Positions 55,126 to 64,000 of a DNA stretch of 64,000 bases are shown here, one piece after another (the first letter of the stretch is position 1; each line of letters begins with the position of its first letter). The notes beneath the pieces were generated by a model that saw only the letters and a program-made list of their open reading frames with translations, did no database searches and had not been told where the DNA came from. The translations under genes were made by a program, and so were the position numbers. This DNA is from an uncultured Eubacterium sp. (GTDB taxonomy: Bacteria > Bacillota > Clostridia > Lachnospirales > CAG-274): assembly GCA_900551755.1 (NCBI GenBank), contig URXK01000004.1, forward strand, positions 1-64,000, written 5' to 3'.

Positions 55126-55800
55126 ATGATTACAATAGATAGTGTAAATATTGACGAAGCCTTAAGATATATGGGCTACAAAAAAAATATAGATATTGAA
55201 AATATAAAACCTATTTTGTTAGAATGTGAGAAAAATCTTCTTAATGAGGCAAACTATAGATATTGCTATAAGGTATTTGATATTGAAAAAAATGATGACT
55301 TTATTAAATTAAAAAATACAGACCTTATTCTTGAAGGCAATTCTATTAAAAATCATTTGGCTGAATGTAACAAAGCTATTTTAATGGCGTGTACATTATC
55401 AGATAAAGTTGATAAGCTAATAAATAAGCTAAATATAATAGATATGACTTCTTCACTTATTACTGATGCAATGGCTAGTGCATTAATTGAGCAAGTCTGT
55501 AATAAGGTGGAAGACGAAATTAGGACAAGTCTTAATTTAGAGTATATAACTTGGAGATTTTCTCCTGGCTATGGTGACTTGCCAATAAATATACAAAATA
55601 ATTTTATAAAAACTCTTAATGCACATAAGCTAATTGGCTTAACAGCAACAGATAATAATATTCTTATACCAAGAAAATCAGTAACGGCAATAATAGGCAT
55701 ATCCGACTCACCTATTCCACAAAAGAAAAGAGGCTGTGCTATATGCTCAATGAATAAAACTTGCCAATTCAGAAAGAGAGGAACACATTGTGGATTTTAA
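55126..55800 (+). CDS. Methionine synthase reactivation-domain protein
   Basis: The 224-residue protein resembles the SAM-binding activation domain of MetH as a separate chain: TWRFSPGYGDLPINIQ corresponds to the R-x-S-P-G-Y-x-x-x-P signature, and the tail ends with cysteines (GCAICSMNKTC). It should support reductive methylation of oxidised cob(II)alamin in the MetH encoded next. The ATG at 55126 follows tggaga. Its end overlaps metH by 11 bp. Confidence 0.88.
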   Translation: MITIDSVNIDEALRYMGYKKNIDIENIKPILLECEKNLLNEANYRYCYKVFDIEKNDDFIKLKNTDLILEGNSIKNHLAECNKAILMACTLSDKVDKLINKLNIIDMTSSLITDAMASALIEQVCNKVEDEIRTSLNLEYITWRFSPGYGDLPINIQNNFIKTLNAHKLIGLTATDNNILIPRKSVTAIIGISDSPIPQKKRGCAICSMNKTCQFRKRGTHCGF

Positions 55801-58144
55801 AAAATTACTTGAAAAAGATTATGTTATATTAGATGGAGCTATGGGTACTGTTTTGCAAGCTCACGGTCTTGAAGTAGGTGGCATACCAGAATTATTAGGT
55901 ATTACTGACCCAGAACAAATTGTAAACATACACAAAAGCTATATTAATGCTGGTTCTGACATTGTATATGCCAATACATTTGGTGCTAATAGCTATAAAC
56001 TTGCTGACTGTGAATATTCTGTAGAAGAAGTAGTTAAAGCTGGTGTTAAAAATGCTAAAAAAGCCTGTGAAGGCACTAATTCTTATGCAGCACTTGATAT
56101 TGGACCTATTGGTCAGCTTTTAGAGCCAACTGGTACTTTAAAATTTGAAGAAGCCTACGATATTTTTAAGGAACAAATTATAGCAGGTAAGGACGCTGAC
56201 TTAATTGTTTTTGAAACAATGACTGACCTTTACGAAGTAAAAGCAGGCGTATTGGCAGCTAAAGAAAACAGTGACAAGCCTATTATTGTTACAATGACAT
56301 TTGAAGAAAATATGAGAACATTTACTGGCTGTGCAATATCATCAATGGCTCTTACCCTTGAAGGTTTAGGTGTTGATGCTATTGGTGTTAACTGTTCATT
56401 AGGACCTAAGGAGCTTTTGCCAATTATTGAAGAACTTTCAAAGTGGACTAATCTCCCTATTGTTATTAAGCCAAACGCAGGTTTACCAGACCCAGTTACT
56501 AATGAATACAATGTTACACCAGAGGAATTTGCTGAATACATACTTGAAATGAATAAGTACGGTATAAGAATTGCTGGTGGTTGCTGTGGTACTACTCCAG
56601 ACTTTATTAATGCAACAGTTAAAGCACTTAGTACAGTTAAGCCGGTGATAGTACATAAAGAAATACCAACAGCTATATGTTCCCCTACTTCAACAGTAGT
56701 AGTTGACCAGCCAAGAATAATTGGTGAAAGAATTAATCCAACTGGTAAAAAGTTATTTAAACAAGCCTTAATTGACAATAATATTGACTATATTTTAGGT
56801 CAGGCCATTGAACAGGTTCAAGGTGGTGCTGATATTCTTGATGTTAATGTAGGTTTACCAGATATTGACGAAAAAGAAATGATGATAAAGGTACTTAAGG
56901 CAGTTCAAGGTGTTGTTGATGTTCCTTTACAGATTGACTCAACTGTACCAGAAGTTCTTGAAGCAGCTTTAAGAGTATATAACGGTAAGCCTCTTGTAAA
57001 TTCCGTAAATGGTGAAGAAGAAGTTATGGCTAAAATATTGCCACTTGTTAAAAAATATGGTGGTACTGTATTAGGTCTTACCCTTGATAAAGACGGTATA
57101 CCAAAAGAAGCCGATAAAAGATTTGAAATTGCTAAAAAAATAATGAATACTGCTCTTGAATATGGCATTTCAAAAGAAAATATTTGCATTGACTGTCTTA
57201 CACTTACTGCATCAGCAGAACAGGCTGCTGTTTTTGAAACATTAAATGCACTTGAAAGAGTTAAAAAGGAACTTGGCTTAAAAACTGTATTAGGTGTTTC
57301 AAATATATCTTTTGGTTTGCCTAATAGAGAGCTTATTAACAGAACTTTCTTGTCAATGGCTTTAACTAAGGGACTTGATTTACCTATTATAAATCCTAAT
57401 GTTGAGTCAATGACAGGTGCTGTAAGAGCATATAGACTTCTTGCAAACCACGATAAGAACTCAACAGAATTTATAGCAAATTATAGCGGTGTTAAAACAC
57501 AAACCAAAACAGACAATAAGTCAGAACACACTCTTGAATACGCAATTGATAAGGGACTTAAGTCAGAAGCAAAGGCTATAACAGCTAAACTTCTCGAAAC
57601 AAAAGACCCTATGGAAGTTATAAATAACATTATTATTCCTGCCCTTGATAAGGCTGGTTCAGAATTTGAAAGTGGCAAAATTTTCTTACCACAGCTTATA
57701 CTTTCTGCTGGTGTTGCACAGGAAGCCTTTGAAGTTCTTAAGGCAAATATGACATCAAGCTCTGATGAAAGCATTAGCAAAGGTAAAATTGTAATTGCAA
57801 CAGTTAAGGGTGATGTTCACGATATAGGTAAAAACATAGTAAAAGTCCTTTTGGAAAACTATGGCTATGATGTAATTGACTTAGGAAAAGATGTTGAGTA
57901 CGAATCTGTATTAAATGCTGTACAACAAAACGATTGCCACCTTGTTGGTCTTAGTGCTCTTATGACTACAACTTTAGGCTCAATGTCTGATACTATACAG
58001 CTTTTAAGAGATAATGATTGCGATTGTAAAATTATGGTTGGCGGTGCTGTTCTTACCCCTGAATATGCTGAAAAAATAGGTGCTGATTATTATTCAAAAG
58101 ATGCAAAGCAGTCTGTTGATATAGCTAAAGAGGTATTAGGATAA
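55790..58144 (+). CDS. metH: Cobalamin-dependent methionine synthase lacking activation domain
   Basis: MetH moves a methyl group from methyltetrahydrofolate to homocysteine via cobalamin. The 784-residue protein has the homocysteine/zinc barrel (GVNCSLGP ... GGCCGTTP), the pterin barrel (GERINPTGKK ... DVNVGLPD), the B12 cap helices and the B12-binding domain with D-x-H-x-x-G (DVHDIGKNIV), VGLSALMTTT and a glycine pair. The ~330-residue activation domain of E. coli-type MetH is absent and supplied by the preceding gene. The start is a GTG coupled to that gene. Confidence 0.95.
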   Translation: MDFKKLLEKDYVILDGAMGTVLQAHGLEVGGIPELLGITDPEQIVNIHKSYINAGSDIVYANTFGANSYKLADCEYSVEEVVKAGVKNAKKACEGTNSYAALDIGPIGQLLEPTGTLKFEEAYDIFKEQIIAGKDADLIVFETMTDLYEVKAGVLAAKENSDKPIIVTMTFEENMRTFTGCAISSMALTLEGLGVDAIGVNCSLGPKELLPIIEELSKWTNLPIVIKPNAGLPDPVTNEYNVTPEEFAEYILEMNKYGIRIAGGCCGTTPDFINATVKALSTVKPVIVHKEIPTAICSPTSTVVVDQPRIIGERINPTGKKLFKQALIDNNIDYILGQAIEQVQGGADILDVNVGLPDIDEKEMMIKVLKAVQGVVDVPLQIDSTVPEVLEAALRVYNGKPLVNSVNGEEEVMAKILPLVKKYGGTVLGLTLDKDGIPKEADKRFEIAKKIMNTALEYGISKENICIDCLTLTASAEQAAVFETLNALERVKKELGLKTVLGVSNISFGLPNRELINRTFLSMALTKGLDLPIINPNVESMTGAVRAYRLLANHDKNSTEFIANYSGVKTQTKTDNKSEHTLEYAIDKGLKSEAKAITAKLLETKDPMEVINNIIIPALDKAGSEFESGKIFLPQLILSAGVAQEAFEVLKANMTSSSDESISKGKIVIATVKGDVHDIGKNIVKVLLENYGYDVIDLGKDVEYESVLNAVQQNDCHLVGLSALMTTTLGSMSDTIQLLRDNDCDCKIMVGGAVLTPEYAEKIGADYYSKDAKQSVDIAKEVLG

Positions 58145-58145
58145 T

Positions 58146-59084
58146 ATGAAGATATATCTTGCACCTTTAGAAGGTATCACAAACAATATATTTAGAGCCA
58201 GTCAGCTTAAACACTTTGGTGGAATTGATAAATATTACACTCCTTTTATTACCCCTACAGAAAACGGTAATTTAGGAACTAAGGCACTGCGTGATATTTT
58301 GCCAGAAAATAATAAGGGGCAAAATCTTGTGCCTCAAATACTTACAAATTCAGCTGATGGTTTTTTAAGAATGTGTAATGTTTTTAGTCAATATGGTTAT
58401 ACTGAATTTAATCTTAATTTAGGTTGCCCTTCTGGCACAGTTGTTTCTAAAGGCAGAGGCTCTGGATTTTTAGCTTATACTTATGAATTAGATTGTTTTC
58501 TTGATAAAATATACAGTAGTAACTACAATATATCTATTAAAACAAGAATTGGTTTGAAAGAACCTGATGAATTTTATAAATTACTTGAAATTTATAATAA
58601 ATATCCTATTAGTGAACTTACAATTCACCCTAGAACAAGAACTGATATGTATAAAAATACACCTAACTGGGATATGTTTAAGTTTGCTGTTGAAAATAGT
58701 AAAAATAAATTATGTTATAATGGAGATATTTTTTCATTAGCTGATTATAACAATTTTATAAAAGTTTTTCCTACTGTTGACACTATAATGATAGGCAGAG
58801 GTATAATAAGAAATCCAGCCCTTCCACTTATAATAAAAAATGAAGGTAATATAAATATTGATACATTAAAAGCCTTTTATAACGATATTTATACAGACTA
58901 TGAGAAAATTCTTTCTGGTACAGTACCTTTGTTGCATAAAATGAAAGAGCTTACAATATACTTATCAGAACTTTTTGATAATGATACAAAAATATTAAAA
59001 AGACTTAAAAAAGCTAAAAATATAAATGAATTTAATTCTGTTGTATTAGAACTTTTTAATAACTATGAATTAAAGAGAGGATAG
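58146..59084 (+). CDS. tRNA-dihydrouridine synthase family protein
   Basis: The 312-residue flavin-barrel enzyme reduces uridine in the tRNA D-loop. It has the N-terminal APLEGITNNIFR, the catalytic cysteine in NLGCPSGTVVSKGRGSG, the phosphate-binding region TIHPRTRTDMY, and IGRGIIRNP. It starts 1 bp after metH, so it belongs to that operon. Confidence 0.92.
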   Translation: MKIYLAPLEGITNNIFRASQLKHFGGIDKYYTPFITPTENGNLGTKALRDILPENNKGQNLVPQILTNSADGFLRMCNVFSQYGYTEFNLNLGCPSGTVVSKGRGSGFLAYTYELDCFLDKIYSSNYNISIKTRIGLKEPDEFYKLLEIYNKYPISELTIHPRTRTDMYKNTPNWDMFKFAVENSKNKLCYNGDIFSLADYNNFIKVFPTVDTIMIGRGIIRNPALPLIIKNEGNINIDTLKAFYNDIYTDYEKILSGTVPLLHKMKELTIYLSELFDNDTKILKRLKKAKNINEFNSVVLELFNNYELKRG

Positions 59085-59102
59085 ATTATCTATTCTCTCT
59101 TT
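59072..59102 (+). terminator. Terminator overlapping the dus stop codon
   Basis: A 14-bp stem (aaagagaggataga / tctattctctcttt, one G-T wobble) with a 3-nt loop is followed by T residues. It covers the last codons and stop of dus. Confidence 0.85.
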
Positions 59103-59544
59103 TTTGTATTCCAAAATAATATATTATATAAACTATTTTATATCATACAGTAACATCAGCACTTTCATATATTATATAATAACAATACTTAAATTTAAAG
59201 CTACAAATAGCCTACACTTTAAATTTAAAAATTTATTATTATACTTTTTAATATGTTTTAGAGCCTATATAGATTCCCTTTAATAGGCTCAAAAAATATA
59301 TATTTATGTTTATTACACCACATATAAATCCAAAATTATAAATATTTATGTTTTATATCTTCAAAAATAAATTATATATTTTATTCCACCCAGTATTTTA
59401 TTATAAACACAATAGATATTTATGTTATTACCCTTATATTTTGTTGTAGACTTCAAATTAAATTGTATTTCCTATTAACATTTATTATAACCTGCCAATA
59501 ACAACAGGCAGAAATACACCACCCTGTAACTATTAAAGGCAAAA
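59103..59544. other. AT-rich intergenic stretch between dus and tuf
   Basis: No coding frame is supported. It contains an 8-bp-stem hairpin, gagcctat/ataggctc (59261-59268 with 59283-59290), without a terminator T-run. Three copies of a motif close to atatttatgtt lie at about 59301, 59342 and 59416. Otherwise I see only A/T-rich sequence. Confidence 0.5.
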
Positions 59545-59575
59545 AAACCGCAAACCCTAAAAGGATTTGCGGTTT
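59545..59575 (-). terminator. Terminator of the str operon
   Basis: A perfect 10-bp stem, aaaccgcaaa with tttgcggttt, extended by two pairs after a mismatch. The minus strand continues with a T-run (ttttttgcc). It is 32 bp after the tuf stop. Confidence 0.85.
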
Positions 59576-59606
59576 AAATCAATCAAATATAATTACTTAA
59601 TTATAA

Positions 59607-60794
59607 TTACTCAATGATAGATACAACAGAACCAGAACCTACAGTTCTACCACCTTCACGGATAGCGAATCTAAGACCCTGCTCCATAGCGATGTGAGAA
59701 ATAAGCTCGATAGTCATTTCTACGTTATCGCCAGGCATACACATCTCTGTACCCTCTGGAAGAGTAATAACACCAGTAACGTCAGTAGTTCTGAAGTAGA
59801 ACTGTGGACGATAGTTGTTGAAGAATGGCTTATGACGACCACCCTCATCCTGCTTAAGAACATAAACCTGAGCAGTAAACTTAGTATGAGGAGTGATAGT
59901 ACCAGGAGCTGCAAGAACCTGACCTCTTTCGATTTCGTCTCTAGCAACACCTCTTAAAAGTGCACCAATGTTATCACCTGGTTCAGCCTCGTCAAGAAGC
60001 TTTCTGAACATTTCGATACCAGTTACAACAACCTTTCTAGCTTCGTCGTTAAGACCTACAATCTCAACTTCGTCGTTTACGTGGAGTACACCTCTTTCTA
60101 CTCTACCAGTAGCAACTGTACCTCTACCAGTGATTGAGAATACGTCCTCAACTGGCATAAGGAAAGGCTTATCTGTATCTCTCTCTGGGTTAGGAATGTA
60201 ATCTTCGATTACGTTGAATAATTCAACAATCTTGTCACCCCAAGGGCCCATTGGATCCTGAAGAGCCTGGTAAGCAGAACCTCTAACGATTGGGCAACCT
60301 TCGAAGCCGTATTCTTCAAGAAGTTCAGTGATTTCCATCTCTACTAAATCTAATAATTCCTCGTCATCAACCATATCACACTTGTTCATAAATACAACGA
60401 TGTAAGGAACGCCTACCTGTCTAGAAAGAAGGATATGCTCTCTAGTCTGAGCCATAGGACCATCAGTAGCAGCAACTACAAGGATAGCACCATCCATCTG
60501 AGCAGCACCAGTAATCATATTCTTAACATAGTCAGCATGACCTGGACAGTCAACGTGAGCGTAGTGACGGTTAGGAGTCTCGTACTCAACGTGAGCAGTA
60601 GAGATAGTGATACCTCTTTCTCTTTCCTCTGGAGCCTTATCGATGTTATCGAATGCAACTTCCTCACCTAACTGATATCTTGCGTGAAGAGTCTTAGTGA
60701 TAGCAGCAGTTAATGTAGTCTTACCGTGGTCAACGTGGCCGATTGTACCAATGTTAACGTGAGGCTTATTTCTCTCAAATTTTGCCTTAGCCAT
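59607..60794 (-). CDS. tuf: Elongation factor Tu
   Basis: EF-Tu brings aminoacyl-tRNA to the ribosome. The 395-residue protein has G1 GHVDHGKT, G3 [16 protein letters not shown]4 NKCDMVDD and the complete beta-barrel domains 2 and 3. It is the last gene of the str operon and also has its own promoter. Confidence 0.99.
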   Translation of the reverse strand: MAKAKFERNKPHVNIGTIGHVDHGKTTLTAAITKTLHARYQLGEEVAFDNIDKAPEERERGITISTAHVEYETPNRHYAHVDCPGHADYVKNMITGAAQMDGAILVVAATDGPMAQTREHILLSRQVGVPYIVVFMNKCDMVDDEELLDLVEMEITELLEEYGFEGCPIVRGSAYQALQDPMGPWGDKIVELFNVIEDYIPNPERDTDKPFLMPVEDVFSITGRGTVATGRVERGVLHVNDEVEIVGLNDEARKVVVTGIEMFRKLLDEAEPGDNIGALLRGVARDEIERGQVLAAPGTITPHTKFTAQVYVLKQDEGGRHKPFFNNYRPQFYFRTTDVTGVITLPEGTEMCMPGDNVEMTIELISHIAMEQGLRFAIREGGRTVGSGSVVSIIE

Positions 60795-60872
60795 TTTAAA
60801 TTTTCCTCCTTAAAATAAATAATCTTTTAGTTTTAGTCAGTAGCAATTACTATTGACTACAGCACTATAATT

Positions 60873-60901
60873 ATTATAGTAGATTTTATAGTAAATTGCA
60901 A
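60873..60901 (-). promoter_or_regulatory. Promoter in front of tuf
   Basis: On the minus strand TTGCAA and TATAAT are separated by 17 bp, about 80 bp upstream of the tuf ATG. A hairpin (60898-60925) lies just after the fusA stop. tuf is probably transcribed both from here and from the operon promoter. Confidence 0.65.
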
Positions 60902-60946
60902 GCATTATTTTACAATAATGCCTGCAAATTTTTAAAATTTAATAAA

Positions 60947-63049
60947 TTACTCAGCCTTACCAGCTGCAACCTGATCCTGAATAGACTTTGGAACAGCTTC
61001 GTAGTGGTGTACTTCCATAGCGTAAGTACCTCTACCCTGAGTAGTAGAACGAAGTGAAGTAGAGTAACCGAACATTTCAGCAAGTGGAACAAATGCGTGA
61101 ACAATCTTAGCACCGCTCTGGTCGTCCATACCTTCAATTCTACCTCTTCTTGAACTTACATCACCCATTACATCACCTAAATATTCTTCAGGGATAGTGA
61201 TTTCAACCTTCATAATAGGTTCAAGAAGCTTAGGATCAGACTTTCTCATAGCTTCCTTGAATGCCATAGAACCAGCAATCTTGAATGCCATTTCTGATGA
61301 ATCGACTTCATGGTAAGAACCATCATAACATCTAGCTCTAACACCAACTACAGGATAACCTGCAATAACACCAGACTGCATAGCTTCCTGAATACCTGCG
61401 TCAACAGCTGGGATATATTCCTTAGGAATAGCACCACCAACTACTTCGTTAACGAATTCATAAGTCTTATCCTCGCTAGCGTCCATAACTTCAAACTTAA
61501 CCTTACAGTGACCGTACTGACCACGACCACCAGACTGTCTTGAATACTTGTGTTCCTGATCAACATCGTGACCAAATGACTCTCTGTAAGCAACCTGAGG
61601 TGCACCTACATTAGCCTCAACCTTAAACTCTCTTAAAAGTCTATCAACGATGATTTCAAGGTGAAGCTCACCCATACCAGCGATGATAGTATCACCAGTT
61701 TCCTGGTTAGTATAAGTCTTGAATGTTGGATCTTCTTCAGCAAGCTTTGCAAGAGCAATACCCATCTTGTCTCTACCAGCCTTAGTCTTAGGCTCGATAG
61801 CAACAGAGATAACTGGGTCTGGGAAGTTCATAGACTCTAAGATAACTTCATTATTCTCATCACAAAGTGTATCACCTGTTGTAGTAAACTTAAGACCTAC
61901 AGCAGCTGCAATATCACCAGCGTAAACCTTTTCAATTTCCTTACGGTCATTAGCGTGCATCTGAAGAATTCTACCGATTCTTTCCTTCTTACCCTTTACA
62001 GAGTTGTAAACATAAGAACCTGACTCTAATACACCAGAGTAAACTCTAAAGAATGCTAACTTACCTACGAATGGGTCATTCATAATCTTAAATGCGAGAG
62101 CTGAGAATGGCTCCTTATCAGAAGAATGTCTTTCAACGACATTTTCCTCATCACCAGGGATGTGACCCTTGATTGAAGGAATATCAGTTGGAGCTGGCAT
62201 ATATTCAAGAATACCATCAAGAAGCTTCTGAACACCCTTATTTCTGTAAGCAGAACCACAGAATACAGGAACAGCCTCACAAGCGATACAAGCCTTTCTA
62301 AGAGCAGCCTTCATTTCAGCGATTTCAAGGTCGCCTTCTTCAAAGTACTTGTCCATTAAAGCATCATCACTTGAAGCAATAGCTTCAACCATAGCTTCTC
62401 TATATTCCTGAGCCTTATCAGCCATATCAGCAGGAATATCTTCTACAGTAATATCTGTACCATTCTTATCATTGTAGATATATGCCTTCATTTCCATAAG
62501 GTCAATAAGACCTAAGAAATCATCTTCAGCACCAATAGGTAACTGAACTGGAATAGGATTAGCACCTAATCTAGTCTTAATCTGGTCTACACAGTTGTAG
62601 AAATCAGCACCCATAATATCCATCTTGTTTACGAAACACATTCTAGGTACGTGATACTTTTCAGCCTGTCTCCAAACAGTTTCAGACTGAGGCTCAACGC
62701 CACCCTTAGCATCAAATACTGCAACAGAACCATCAAGTACTCTTAAAGAACGCTCAACCTCAACAGTAAAGTCAACGTGACCTGGAGTATCAATAATGTT
62801 TATTCTGTGCATAGGTGCATCACCAATGTGCCACTGAGTAGTTGTAGCAGCTGAAGTAATTGTGATACCTCTTTCCTGCTCCTGCTCCATCCAGTCCATC
62901 TGTGCTGTACCTTCGTGAGTATCACCGATTTTATAAGTCTTACCAGTGTAGTATAAGATTCTCTCTGTAAGAGTAGTCTTACCTGCATCGATATGAGCCA
63001 TAATACCGATATTTCTAGTTCTTTCCAATGGGAACTCTCTATTTGACAT
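60947..63049 (-). CDS. fusA: Elongation factor G
   Basis: EF-G drives ribosomal translocation. The 700-residue protein has G1 [16 protein letters not shown]3 [10 protein letters not shown]4 NKMD and domains II-V ([21 protein letters not shown]). It is the canonical length, 18 bp downstream of rpsG, with no frameshift. Confidence 0.99.
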   Translation of the reverse strand: MSNREFPLERTRNIGIMAHIDAGKTTLTERILYYTGKTYKIGDTHEGTAQMDWMEQEQERGITITSAATTTQWHIGDAPMHRINIIDTPGHVDFTVEVERSLRVLDGSVAVFDAKGGVEPQSETVWRQAEKYHVPRMCFVNKMDIMGADFYNCVDQIKTRLGANPIPVQLPIGAEDDFLGLIDLMEMKAYIYNDKNGTDITVEDIPADMADKAQEYREAMVEAIASSDDALMDKYFEEGDLEIAEMKAALRKACIACEAVPVFCGSAYRNKGVQKLLDGILEYMPAPTDIPSIKGHIPGDEENVVERHSSDKEPFSALAFKIMNDPFVGKLAFFRVYSGVLESGSYVYNSVKGKKERIGRILQMHANDRKEIEKVYAGDIAAAVGLKFTTTGDTLCDENNEVILESMNFPDPVISVAIEPKTKAGRDKMGIALAKLAEEDPTFKTYTNQETGDTIIAGMGELHLEIIVDRLLREFKVEANVGAPQVAYRESFGHDVDQEHKYSRQSGGRGQYGHCKVKFEVMDASEDKTYEFVNEVVGGAIPKEYIPAVDAGIQEAMQSGVIAGYPVVGVRARCYDGSYHEVDSSEMAFKIAGSMAFKEAMRKSDPKLLEPIMKVEITIPEEYLGDVMGDVSSRRGRIEGMDDQSGAKIVHAFVPLAEMFGYSTSLRSTTQGRGTYAMEVHHYEAVPKSIQDQVAAGKAE

Positions 63050-63067
63050 ACTAATAAATCCTCCTTA

Positions 63068-63538
63068 TTACCACTTATAATGTGAGAAAGCCTTATTAGC
63101 TTCTGCCATTCTATGAGTTTCGTCCTTCTTCTTAACAGCACCACCAGCGTTGTTAAGAGCATCTAAAATCTCAGCTGCAAGACGAGCATCCATAGTCTTC
63201 TCGCCACGCTTTCTGCTGAAAAATGTTAACCATCTAAGACCTAAAGTCTGTCTTCTTTCAGGCTTAATCTCGATAGGTACCTGGTAAGTAGCACCACCTA
63301 CTCTACGAGCCTTAACCTCAAGAACTGGCATAATATTGCCTAAAGCTTCCTCAAAAGCCTCAAGTGCAGGCTTTCCTGACTTTTCTTCAACCTGAGCAAA
63401 TGCACCGTAAACAATCTTCTGTGCAACGCCCTTCTTACCATCTAACATAATAGAGTTGATAAGCTTTGTTACAAGCTTACTCTTATACATAGGATCTGGT
63501 AGTACTTCTCTCTTTGAAACATGACCTTTTCTTGGCAC
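63068..63538 (-). CDS. rpsG: 30S ribosomal protein S7
   Basis: The 156-residue protein starts [15 protein letters not shown] after the initiator and ends [15 protein letters not shown]. The start is a GTG at 63538 preceded by aaggaggg. A longer frame from 63559 would give 163 residues and swallow this RBS, so it is rejected. S7 organises the 30S head and can repress its own operon in other bacteria. Confidence 0.98.
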   Translation of the reverse strand: MPRKGHVSKREVLPDPMYKSKLVTKLINSIMLDGKKGVAQKIVYGAFAQVEEKSGKPALEAFEEALGNIMPVLEVKARRVGGATYQVPIEIKPERRQTLGLRWLTFFSRKRGEKTMDARLAAEILDALNNAGGAVKKKDETHRMAEANKAFSHYKW

Positions 63539-63693
63539 GATTCTTCCCTCCTTAATCAAAATAATATTAATTCAACGGTACTTGCGAACACATTGTTTCG
63601 CTATACATGCCTTATACTACCAACGAACCTCTGCAATAACAGATTTAATCATCAATGTATGAGGCATTAATAATAGTTACACTAAAAAGTTAA

Positions 63694-64000
63694 TTACTTC
63701 TTAGCCTTAGCCTTCTTAGCGCCGTACTTAGAACGAGCCTGCTTTCTATCAGCTACACCTGCTGTATCAAGTGTACCTCTTACGATATGGTAACGAACAC
63801 CAGGAACGTCCTTTACTCTACCACCTCTTAAAAGAACAACACTATGTTCCTGTAAGTTGTGACCTTCACCTGGAATGTAAGCTGTTACTTCAATACCATT
63901 AGAAAGACGAACTCTGGCAATCTTTCTAAGAGCTGAGTTAGGCTTCTTAGGTGTAGCAGTCTTAACAGATGTACAAACACCACGCTTCTGTGGAGAACTC
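63694..64000 (-). CDS. rpsL: 30S ribosomal protein S12, 5' end outside window
   Basis: The last 102 codons of rpsL are present: [45 protein letters not shown], ending [11 protein letters not shown]. Lysines at the two positions where streptomycin-resistance changes are known (in TPKKPNS and GRVKD) are both kept, so it looks drug-sensitive. The N-terminus lies beyond the right edge. It heads the str operon, about 155 bp before rpsG. Confidence 0.97.
   Translation of the reverse strand, partial: SSPQKRGVCTSVKTATPKKPNSALRKIARVRLSNGIEVTAYIPGEGHNLQEHSVVLLRGGRVKDVPGVRYHIVRGTLDTAGVADRKQARSKYGAKKAKAKK

Noticed and set aside
59261..59290. Hairpin gagcctat/ataggctc as a terminator
   Set aside because: No T-run follows it on either strand, and better terminators sit next to dus and tuf.

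Overview
The window is a low-GC, gene-dense chromosomal segment from a spore-forming anaerobic Firmicute. The sporulation genes gerW and yyaC, the order rnhB-yraN-pgeF-DUF512-der-plsY-gpsA, a B12-dependent methionine synthase, and plant-polysaccharide enzymes (GH43, GH105) point to class Clostridia, most likely a Lachnospirales-type gut bacterium. The species cannot be named from the sequence alone. Promoters close to the consensus TTGACA / 17 bp / TATAAT recur throughout.

Layout. 1-6.1 kb: a two-gene secreted-protein operon, with a large Rhs/YD-repeat protein that runs off the left edge. 6.9-13.6 kb: a type I restriction-modification island (hsdM, hsdS, an hsdS remnant, hsdR) lying exactly between the 3' end of guaA and a displaced copy of the last 13 bp of guaA. 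13.6-25.1 kb: thirteen co-directional, tightly packed minus-strand genes from rnhB down to guaA. 25.1-26.3 kb: a plus-strand subtilisin-like protease overlapping a tiny membrane peptide gene. 26.3-29.7 kb: two paralogous secreted beta-sandwich proteins and a 52-residue peptide gene. 29.8-34.7 kb: engB, a candidate small RNA, an orphan sensor-like membrane protein, an ABC-F ATPase, a cyclophilin lipoprotein and yyaC. 34.8-38.6 kb: plus-strand genes for a membrane LysM protein with an apparently dead MPN/JAMM domain, a soluble histidine kinase and ligA. 38.6-39.6 kb: a catalytic-domain-only tyrosine recombinase surrounded by inverted repeats. 39.6-41.7 kb: a metal-handling pair, DUF2318 and an HMA-SafE-cupredoxin fusion. 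41.7-46.1 kb: a five-gene operon of a TtcA-like protein, a Xer-like recombinase, a TPR protein, thiD and an asparaginase. 46.2-50.5 kb: an ABC exporter, GH105 and a cation-diffusion facilitator. 50.5-55 kb: pheA, a GdpP-like DHH protein without membrane helices, rplI and dnaB. 55.1-59.1 kb: a split methionine synthase (separate reactivation domain plus MetH) and dus. 59.6-64 kb: the str operon rpsL-rpsG-fusA-tuf.

The best-supported unusual feature is the guaA-targeted restriction-modification island. It has 13-bp direct repeats at both ends, 11-bp-period tandem repeats inside each end that look like integrase arm sites, its own terminator behind guaA, and the ancestral guaA terminator pushed 6.7 kb away. 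No integrase gene lies inside it. Other observations worth following are the pseudo-JAMM/LysM protein paired with a histidine kinase, the secreted paralogue cluster with its small peptide, the small recombinase with its palindromes, a soluble GdpP, and a three-hairpin candidate sRNA at 30.54-30.66 kb.
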